Origin: Deltaproteobacteria bacterium
Lineage (GTDB): Bacteria > Myxococcota_A > UBA9160 > SMWR01
Assembly (NCBI GenBank): GCA_019313605.1
Contig: JAFDAW010000171.1
Location: 1 to 6,158, forward strand
DNA: 6,158 bases
Direction of reading: 5' to 3'
Shown: positions 1 to 5,108 of the stretch, piece after piece
How the letters are laid out: every line of letters starts with the position of its first letter
Numbering within the stretch: position 1 is the first letter of the stretch
Made by a program: the position numbers and the translations under genes
The notes under the pieces: generated by a model
Seen by the model: only the letters and a program-made list of their open reading frames with translations
Databases searched by the model: none
What the model was told of the DNA's origin: nothing

Positions 1-313
1 TGTTCGTCATGAATCCGATCGCCGTGGCCCGAAACAGCGGCCGGAGACCGATCGGCTGGATGGGGTCCGTGAGGTGACGCCAGCGCATGGCCCGCAGCTG
101 AACGACCGCCAGATAGGACGGCACCGAGAGCCCTACGAGCAACAGCCAGTTCGCCTGGCGAATCGTCGCAACGACCAGCGCGAAGTCCACATCCCGGATC
201 ACGAACCAGCCGAAGACCACGGTAATCGCGATGCCCACCCAGACGCGGTAATCCCGGATGCGACTCCAACGGCGCGATTTTCCTCGGGGCGGCGATTGTT
301 CGTCGGTACTCAA
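1..313 (-). CDS. UPF0104 / LPG-synthase transmembrane-family (flippase-like) membrane protein, 3'-truncated by the window edge
   Basis: Reading the minus strand from 313 gives 104 residues with no stop before the left edge. The N-terminus is hydrophilic and basic (STDEQSPPRGKSRRW). A first membrane segment follows at about residues 26-42 (WVGIAITVVFGWFVI), then a second at about 61-80. The second ends in LRAMRWRHL, which resembles the short basic RxxRW motif that follows TM2 in UPF0104 / lysylphosphatidylglycerol-synthase transmembrane proteins. Family members are multi-pass inner-membrane proteins of about 300-350 residues, annotated as flippase-like or as the membrane half of MprF; their substrates are mostly unknown. 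The chosen start is TTG at 313-311, which overlaps the ribF stop as TTGA, with a GGGG stretch 5 bases upstream as a weak ribosome site. The overlap suggests translation coupled to ribF. About two thirds of the protein lies outside, so the family call rests on the N-terminal third only. Confidence 0.7.
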   Translation of the reverse strand, partial: MSTDEQSPPRGKSRRWSRIRDYRVWVGIAITVVFGWFVIRDVDFALVVATIRQANWLLLVGLSVPSYLAVVQLRAMRWRHLTDPIQPIGLRPLFRATAIGFMTN

Positions 314-1260
314 GGGTGCCCCAGGATCTCGCGGGCGGCGCCAATATCGGTAGCAATTTGCTCCCGCAGGGCATCGACATCCGCAAATCGCCGCTCTTCG
401 CGCAGGCGGGCCAGAAACGACATCTCGACGTGGCGGCCGTATACGTCCCCCTTGAAGTCGAGCAGATGAGCCTCGGCCTGCAGTCGGCCATCTCCCTCGA
501 ACGTGGGCCGGGTGCCGACGTTCATCACCGCCGGCAACTCGACGCCTCGCTTGGGATTTCCGTCATCGATGAAGAGAAAGTGGCCCGCATAAACGCCGGC
601 GGCCGGCAAGATTTCGTTTTCGGGATCGAGATTGGCGGTCGGGAATCCCAGCGTGCGGCCTCTCTGATCGCCCTGGACGACGTGACCGCGGACGCTGTAT
701 GCGCGACCCAACATCCGACCAGCTTCCTCGACACGCGACTCTACCAACATTCTGCGAATTCGCGTCGAATTCACGTCGCTCCCTTCTGTCGTGACTTCTG
801 GGATGATCGTCACCGAGAAGCCGAGTCTCGGCCCGAGTTCCGTCAAGAGCCTCATCGACCCTTCGCGGTCTCGGCCAAAGTGAAAGTCGTAGCCCACATA
901 GACCGCGACGGGCCGAAGTCGCTCGAATAGAATTTCGCGAATGAATCGCTCCGCGCTGATCGTGGCGAATTCTGCATCGAAATTTTCAACGACCAGTGCG
1001 TCGATACCCGCCTGTTCGATCAACTCGACCTTCTGTTCGTGGGTCGTGAGCAGACGCGGCGCTTGATCGGGCCTCAACACCCGGATCGGATGGGGATTGA
1101 ATGTGTAGACGACGGCAGTGCCCCCACTGGCACGGGCTCGCGCCACCACCGTATCCATGATTGCGCGATGACCCACGTGCAACCCATCGAAGTTGCCGAT
1201 CGTGACGATGGGTTGCCGCAAGGGGCGGTCCAGTGAACCGCTGCCCGCAAAATACTCCAA
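310..1260 (-). CDS. ribF: Bifunctional riboflavin kinase / FMN adenylyltransferase (FAD synthetase) RibF
   Basis: This cytoplasmic enzyme phosphorylates riboflavin to FMN and then adenylylates FMN to FAD. The 316 residues are the usual bacterial RibF length. The N-terminal nucleotidyltransferase domain (about 1-170) shows GNFDGLHVGH at 22-31, NPHP at 55-58, VGYDFHFGRDREG at 122-134, and NSTRIR at 164-169, where the family usually has SSTxIR. The C-terminal kinase domain (about 180-310) shows GFPTAN at 205-210, GVYAG at 222-226, NVGTRPTF at 247-254, and the expected catalytic Glu at 263 in EAHLLDF. All main motifs are present, so it should be active in both steps. The start is TTG at 1260-1258, chosen because GGGAG lies 7 bases upstream and because the usual short N-terminal tail precedes the GNFDG motif. 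Its start is 15 bp from the divergent lptG, so its promoter must lie inside lptG coding sequence. The downstream membrane gene overlaps its stop. Confidence 0.96.
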   Translation of the reverse strand: MEYFAGSGSLDRPLRQPIVTIGNFDGLHVGHRAIMDTVVARARASGGTAVVYTFNPHPIRVLRPDQAPRLLTTHEQKVELIEQAGIDALVVENFDAEFATISAERFIREILFERLRPVAVYVGYDFHFGRDREGSMRLLTELGPRLGFSVTIIPEVTTEGSDVNSTRIRRMLVESRVEEAGRMLGRAYSVRGHVVQGDQRGRTLGFPTANLDPENEILPAAGVYAGHFLFIDDGNPKRGVELPAVMNVGTRPTFEGDGRLQAEAHLLDFKGDVYGRHVEMSFLARLREERRFADVDALREQIATDIGAAREILGHP

Positions 1261-1269
1261 TGCTAGACT
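1261..1269 (+). promoter_or_regulatory. Candidate extended -10 promoter element of lptG
   Basis: The bases TGCTAGACT fit the extended -10 pattern TGnTATAAT, with TG in place and 4 of 6 hexamer matches. The hexamer ends at 1269, so a typical start of transcription about 7 bases later falls on 1276, the first base of the GTG start codon. I see no good -35 box at 17-base spacing. No purine-rich ribosome site precedes the GTG, which agrees with a leaderless mRNA. This rests on pattern only; a short motif can occur by chance. Confidence 0.3.
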
Positions 1270-1272
1270 CCC
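1268..1272 (-). promoter_or_regulatory. Shine-Dalgarno site of ribF
   Basis: The minus strand reads GGGAG here, followed by 7 bases and then TTG. It is the only convincing ribosome site near the ribF N-terminus, and it supports the rare TTG codon as the start. Confidence 0.6.
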
Positions 1273-1275
1273 ACC

Positions 1276-2352
1276 GTGCGCATCTTTTCGCGCTACTTCC
1301 TGACAAGCTACCTGAAATGGTTCGCCGTCATCCTCTGCTCATCCATCGTCGCCATTGCGGTGATCGAAATCATGCTCCAGTTCGATTCCGTCCTCGAACA
1401 CCGCGATGACCGGATGGAATGGGCGACGCACCTTCTCCTTCGCATTCCATCTTACTACTTCCGCGATCTGATACCGATCGCGTGCTTCGCCGCGACCTTC
1501 TGCAGCATCGGGCTCCCAGCGCGCGGCCACGAGATTACCGCGATCAGGAGTGGCGGCATCTCGCCACCGCAAACCGCGATTCCGCTACTCTGCGCGGCCG
1601 CCGCCCTTTCCTGCTTCACCCTGCTCCTCAACGAATCCGTGGTGCTCCAGGCATCGCGGGCCTGGTCGAGGGATCAGAATCCAGCAGGAGAGGCCAGCTT
1701 CCTCCAGGGTTCATTCTGGTACCAACGGGGGAATGCCATCTATAGCGTCGAGGAGGCCGATCGAGAAACTCGGGTCCTCCACGGGGTTAGCGTCTACGAG
1801 CTCAGCCCAAAAGGGCGACTCGCGCAGATCCTACACGCAGAACGTGTCGAGGTAGAAGACGATCAGCGCTGGCGCTTTGTCGGCGCGACCTCTCGAACCT
1901 TTGACTCCGGGCACCCGGCAATACCACCCCGAAACGAGCCTGTTTCCGAGTTGAATCGCGATGTCTCCACGGCAAGCGATCTGGTGATGCTCGAAGCCAG
2001 CGCTCGAACACTATCGCTTCCGAAACTGGCAGCCTATGTCGACGCCCAGGCGCGAACCGGCCGTAACCCGACCCGCTACCGGACGCTCTACCACAGGCGG
2101 CTTTCAGCGCCGCTCACGGTGTTTCTGTTCGCACTACTCGCAGTGCCACTGGGTTTTGCGGTCGGAACCTCGAGAAGCCTCGCGGCGGCAGCTCTCAGTG
2201 GGATCATCACCCTGGCCGCCTACTACACCGCGCGTACCGCAGTCGAGTTGCTCAGCGGCAAGGGTTATACGTGGGCCGTCGCCGGTCCCTGGGTGATTCT
2301 CGCGCTCTTCGGTGGCTACGGGATCTGGCAGCTTCGCCGAGTACCTCGCTGA
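1276..2352 (+). CDS. lptG: LptF/LptG-family LPS export permease, LptG-like
   Basis: LptF and LptG are the inner-membrane subunits of the LptB2FG transporter, which extracts lipopolysaccharide and passes it to LptC and the periplasmic bridge. At 358 residues this is the normal length. Three N-terminal membrane segments lie at about 13-35, 63-82 and 99-118. A periplasmic jellyroll of about 150 residues follows, containing GSFWYQRGNAIYSV and GVSVYELSPKGRL, which match the LptG-type loop. Three C-terminal segments follow at about 278-297, 303-322 and 333-352. The cytoplasmic loop ARGHEITAIRSGGIS (about 83-97) corresponds to the conserved coupling-helix region that contacts LptB. The start is GTG, followed by MRIFSRYFL as is usual for the family. 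The W-x-PN motif common before the last segment is absent; GPW stands there. No partner lptF lies beside it. The split between F and G is judged from the loop sequence only, so LptF remains possible. Confidence 0.85.
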   Translation: MRIFSRYFLTSYLKWFAVILCSSIVAIAVIEIMLQFDSVLEHRDDRMEWATHLLLRIPSYYFRDLIPIACFAATFCSIGLPARGHEITAIRSGGISPPQTAIPLLCAAAALSCFTLLLNESVVLQASRAWSRDQNPAGEASFLQGSFWYQRGNAIYSVEEADRETRVLHGVSVYELSPKGRLAQILHAERVEVEDDQRWRFVGATSRTFDSGHPAIPPRNEPVSELNRDVSTASDLVMLEASARTLSLPKLAAYVDAQARTGRNPTRYRTLYHRRLSAPLTVFLFALLAVPLGFAVGTSRSLAAAALSGIITLAAYYTARTAVELLSGKGYTWAVAGPWVILALFGGYGIWQLRRVPR

Positions 2353-2356
2353 CGAT

Positions 2357-3250
2357 TCAACGCCCCTCGATCGCGGCACCACTGTTGACGAAGAACTGGA
2401 AGAACTCCGAGTCTGGCGAGAGGATCACGGTGGTCCCCTCTCCGATCGTATTGCGGTAGGCCTCGAGGCTACGAGTAAATGCGTAGAATTCCGGATCTGC
2501 GCCGTAGGCGGCTGCGTAGATCCGCGCAGATTCGGCATCGCCCTCGCCACGAGAAATTTGGGCTTCGCCTTTCGCAGTCGCGACGATCACCTTTGCGTCG
2601 CGATCCGCCGAAGCCCTGATCTTTCGGGCCTGCTCTTCTCCCTCGGCGCGGAATTTTCGCGCGAGTCGTTCGCGATCCGCCTTCATCCGCGAGTGGACAT
2701 TCTTCTCGATCGCTTCCGGAAGCTCCGTCCGGTTGATCCGAACATCGTGAACCAAAATTCCAGTGTCCGAAAACGAATCCGCCACCCGCGATCGGATCGC
2801 TTCCATGATCTCGCTTCGCTTGCCCGTCAGCACTTCCGCAAGGGTGTTGCGTGCGACGATTTCTCTCACTGCAGCGCGAACGACCCTGTCCATCTGCTTC
2901 TCGGCCTGCTGCATCCCCGTTGGGAAAGCCGAGATGAACAAGGTGAGATTGTCGATCTTCCACATCGCGTAGTTGTCGACCACGATGCGCTCCTGATCCT
3001 TCGTCAGGATCACATCCTGTGCGGTGTTCAGATAGAGCAACCGCCGCTCGAAGGTCTTTACCTCGTCGAGCAACGGTACCCGCAACGACCATCCGGGATC
3101 CGCCTCATTGATCACGTCACCAAACCTGAGGATGATCTGCTGGGTTCCCTCCCGGGTGATCAGCACCGGACCCATCCCCCGGTTTCCGGCAGCGACCAGG
3201 CCCGTCGCCAAAAGCAGCAAAACGAAGACGACGATCACGATCCGCTTCAC
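2357..3250 (-). CDS. hflC: HflC, SPFH-family modulator of the FtsH protease
   Basis: HflC pairs with HflK in a large membrane-anchored SPFH complex that encloses FtsH and limits its access to membrane substrates. The 297 residues begin with a signal-anchor (IVIVVFVLLLLATGLVA, about 4-20). The SPFH domain covers about 25-190, with LYLNTAQDVILTKDQERIVV at 72-91 and VDNYAMWKI at 91-99. A charged helical region follows at about 185-248, rich in Arg, Glu and Ala, as expected for the coiled-coil. The C-terminus carries the HflC pattern YGADPEFYAFTRSLEAYRN (249-267) and then ILSPDSEFFQF. It is somewhat shorter than the 334-residue E. coli protein. The start is GTG at 3250-3248, overlapping the hflK stop as GTGA, with GAGG 6 bases upstream, so translation is probably coupled. 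It appears to be the last gene of the minus-strand run, and I see no terminator hairpin after it. Confidence 0.95.
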   Translation of the reverse strand: MKRIVIVVFVLLLLATGLVAAGNRGMGPVLITREGTQQIILRFGDVINEADPGWSLRVPLLDEVKTFERRLLYLNTAQDVILTKDQERIVVDNYAMWKIDNLTLFISAFPTGMQQAEKQMDRVVRAAVREIVARNTLAEVLTGKRSEIMEAIRSRVADSFSDTGILVHDVRINRTELPEAIEKNVHSRMKADRERLARKFRAEGEEQARKIRASADRDAKVIVATAKGEAQISRGEGDAESARIYAAAYGADPEFYAFTRSLEAYRNTIGEGTTVILSPDSEFFQFFVNSGAAIEGR

Positions 3251-4257
3251 GGCTTACCTCGCGAAGCGTCTCCAAGAGGCAGATGCGGTAGAACACTCGC
3301 CGCCCCCGGCTCGACGATGACCTTCTCCACGTTGGGGAGCACGGCTTCCATCGTCTCCAGATAGAGCCGCTTTCGCGTCACTTCAGGAGCCGCCTGATAC
3401 GCCGCCAACAGCGCGCTGAATCGCTCGGCCTCGCCCCGGGATTCGGCGATCTTCGAATCGCGGTAGGCATGGGCGGATTCTGTCAGCTCGATCGCTTCGG
3501 CGCGAGCGCTCGGAAGCACTTCGTTTTCGTAAGCCTTTGCCTGATTGATCGCCAGGTTCGCGTCCTGCGCCGCGGCTTTCACATCGTCGAACGCCGCCCG
3601 CACTTCTTCCGGCGGCTGGACCTGTTGCAGCTCGATCTGCATCACCTCGATTCCCATCGCGTAGGAATCGACAATATCCTGCAACAGCTGCTGACTCTCG
3701 ATCTCGACTTCACCACGCCGCTCTGTGAGAACGCCATCGACCGTCATATGGCCGACCACCTCGCGCACGGCCGCCTGGGCGGCGTCGCGCATCGTCGAAA
3801 CGACTTCCGCGACGCCGTAGCGGGATTGGAAAGCGTCGCTGATGCGGTATTGCATCACGAAACCCAGGTCGACGATGCTGTTGTCTCCCGTCTGCATGGC
3901 GGCTTCATGGACCGCGGTTTTTTCTTCTGCGGCCGAATCATCGCCCCGAATCCCGAACTCCAGGCGCATGATCTCCGAATCGTTGATGATCTCCTGGGTC
4001 TCGAAGGGCGTCGGCAAATGCCAGCGCAATCCATCCCGCGACTCCGTTCTGGTGTAGGCGCCCAGTCGCAGGATGATCGCCGCCTGGCCGGGCTTCAGCT
4101 GGTAGAAGCCGAGATAATCGGCCCCCGGAAACCCGCTGTACGCCCAACCCCCGCTTACCGCTAGCACGGCCAAGACCAGCAGGATGCTGGTCAGAAATCG
4201 CCCAACAGAACGCTTGACCTTCGCTTCGACCGAGGGGTCTTCATCATCGCGAGCCAT
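3247..4257 (-). CDS. hflK: HflK, SPFH-family modulator of the FtsH protease
   Basis: HflK is the partner of HflC in the membrane complex around FtsH. The 336 residues start with a short charged cytoplasmic tail and one membrane segment (about 21-40, FLTSILLVLAVLAVSGGWAY). The SPFH domain runs from about 50 to 225 and includes MQTGDNSIVDLGFVMQYRIS (121-140), the typical HflK block. The stretch VQPPEEVRAAFDDVKAA (213-229) and the following AYENEVLPSARAEA are also characteristic. A long helix leads to LYLETMEAVLPNVEKVIVE (298-316). It is clearly shorter than E. coli HflK (419 residues) and lacks that protein's Gly-rich N-terminal region, a common difference outside enterobacteria. The start is ATG, with GGAG 8 bases upstream inside the end of the slipin gene. 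It lies 3 bases after the slipin stop and overlaps hflC by 4 bases, so the three are surely cotranscribed. Confidence 0.94.
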   Translation of the reverse strand: MARDDEDPSVEAKVKRSVGRFLTSILLVLAVLAVSGGWAYSGFPGADYLGFYQLKPGQAAIILRLGAYTRTESRDGLRWHLPTPFETQEIINDSEIMRLEFGIRGDDSAAEEKTAVHEAAMQTGDNSIVDLGFVMQYRISDAFQSRYGVAEVVSTMRDAAQAAVREVVGHMTVDGVLTERRGEVEIESQQLLQDIVDSYAMGIEVMQIELQQVQPPEEVRAAFDDVKAAAQDANLAINQAKAYENEVLPSARAEAIELTESAHAYRDSKIAESRGEAERFSALLAAYQAAPEVTRKRLYLETMEAVLPNVEKVIVEPGAASVLPHLPLGDASRGKP

Positions 4258-4260
4258 GGA

Positions 4261-5046
4261 TCAGGCTCCACCACCGGTTTTCGGAAGGCTCGATTCGCGT
4301 GCGAGCAGGTTCTCGTAGAACGGGCGCAGGATGTCGATCGGAATCGGGAAGATCGTCGTCGAGTTGTTCTCGGTCGCGATCTCGGCCAGCGTCTGGAGAT
4401 ACCGAAGCTGCAGCGCTGCCGGCTCCGTGGAAAGCACGCGCGATGCGTTCGCGAGCTGCTCGGCGGCCTGGAACTCACCCTCGGCGTGAATCACCTTGGC
4501 GCGCTTCTCGCGCTCGGCTTCCGCCTGCTTGGCCATCGCGCGCTGCATGTCCGGCGGAAGGTCGATCTGCTTGACCTCGACCGCGCGAACCTTCACCCCC
4601 CAGGGCTCGGTCTGCAGGTCGATGATCTCCTGGAGCTTTTGATTGACGTCATCGCGCTCCGCGAGAAGCTCGTCGAGTTGGTGCTGGCCGCAGACACTCC
4701 GAAGCGTCGTTTGTGCAAGCTGGGACGTTCCGTAAAGATAGTTTTCGACCTGGATCACCGCCTTCTCGGGATGAAGCACGCGAAAGTAGAGCACCGCGTT
4801 GACCTTCACCGAGACGTTGTCCCGCGTGATGACCTCTTGAGAGGGAACGTCCATCACGATCTCGCGCAGGCTGATGCGAACCATGCGATCGACGCCAGGA
4901 ATGATCCACTTGAAACCCGCGGTCTTGACGGCGACGAATCGCCCCAGCCGAAAGATCACCCCGCGCTCGTATTCTGTGATGATCCGAATACCGAAGACGA
5001 AAAGTGCAGCAACCAATCCAATCGCGACCAGAAATCCCAGGCCCAT
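4261..5046 (-). CDS. Slipin (bacterial stomatin/podocin-like SPFH protein)
   Basis: Slipins are membrane scaffold proteins of the SPFH superfamily, usually encoded next to nfeD. The 261 residues show one N-terminal membrane segment (about 2-21). The stomatin domain follows: EYERGVIFRLGRF (26-38), GFKWIIPGVDRMVRISLRE (44-62), VPSQEVITRDNVSVKVNAVL (67-86), TSQLAQTTLRSVCGQHQLDE (107-126). A Lys/Glu/Ala-rich helix at about 168-200 precedes STTIFPIPIDIL (229-240), the hydrophobic C-terminal stretch typical of the family. This matches the stomatin paired with PH1510-type NfeD in Pyrococcus. An in-frame TTG sits directly before the ATG. I chose the ATG at 5046-5044 because GGAGG lies 6 bases upstream; TTG would add one residue. 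nfeD lies 58 bp upstream and hflK 3 bp downstream, so this slipin bridges two SPFH/protease systems. QmcA-like naming is possible, but the nfeD linkage favours slipin. Confidence 0.94.
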   Translation of the reverse strand: MGLGFLVAIGLVAALFVFGIRIITEYERGVIFRLGRFVAVKTAGFKWIIPGVDRMVRISLREIVMDVPSQEVITRDNVSVKVNAVLYFRVLHPEKAVIQVENYLYGTSQLAQTTLRSVCGQHQLDELLAERDDVNQKLQEIIDLQTEPWGVKVRAVEVKQIDLPPDMQRAMAKQAEAEREKRAKVIHAEGEFQAAEQLANASRVLSTEPAALQLRYLQTLAEIATENNSTTIFPIPIDILRPFYENLLARESSLPKTGGGA

Positions 5047-5052
5047 CAATCC

Positions 5053-5057
5053 CCTCC
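5053..5057 (-). promoter_or_regulatory. Strong Shine-Dalgarno site of the slipin gene
   Basis: The minus strand carries GAGGGAGGGG at 5060-5051. Its GGAGG core is 6 bases from ATG at 5046 but only 3 from the in-frame TTG at 5049, so it favours ATG. A second reading, GAGG at 5060-5057, would suit the TTG, so the choice is not absolute. This is the strongest ribosome site in the window, in keeping with independent, efficient translation of the slipin. Confidence 0.65.
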
Positions 5058-5072
5058 CTCTGATTTTCCATC

Positions 5073-5108
5073 GACTCGATCAGTCTAGCGGTTCGCTGAC
5101 TCGATCAG
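5073..5108. repeat. 11-bp direct repeat between nfeD and slipin, with small inverted repeats
   Basis: GACTCGATCAG occurs at 5073-5083 and again, identical, at 5098-5108. The second copy covers the nfeD stop codon. Each copy sits inside a short dyad: GACT/AGTC around CGATC at 5073-5085, and GCTGA/TCAGC around CTCGA at 5095-5109. The stems are only 4-5 bp with no U-run behind them, so these are not convincing terminators. Tandem binding sites or a small mRNA structure are possible; chance duplication is also possible. Confidence 0.5.

Noticed and set aside
316..930. A 204-codon plus-strand open frame opposite ribF.
   Set aside because: The ribF strand carries every expected catalytic motif; the opposite frame has none and no ribosome site.
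1301..1306. TTGTCA on the minus strand, close to a -35 box, 40 bases upstream of the ribF start.
   Set aside because: No acceptable -10 hexamer lies 15-19 bases downstream, so a ribF promoter cannot be supported here.
2312..3364. A 350-codon open frame on the plus strand, antisense to hflC and the end of hflK.
   Set aside because: It lies opposite clearly conserved HflC and HflK sequence, has no recognisable domain, is rich in Arg, His and Asp as expected of a reverse reading of GC-rich codons, and overlaps the end of lptG.
3469..4164. A 231-codon plus-strand open frame opposite hflK.
   Set aside because: Its composition mirrors hflK codon bias and it has no family motif. It is a shadow of a GC-rich gene.
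5047..5049. TTG as the slipin start codon, one codon upstream of the ATG.
   Set aside because: ATG is the stronger codon and has GGAGG at a better spacing. The difference is one residue and does not affect function.
4486..5088. A 200-codon plus-strand open frame opposite the slipin gene, rich in Leu, Asp and His.
   Set aside because: It is the antisense image of a conserved stomatin domain; the composition is typical of reverse-frame translation.
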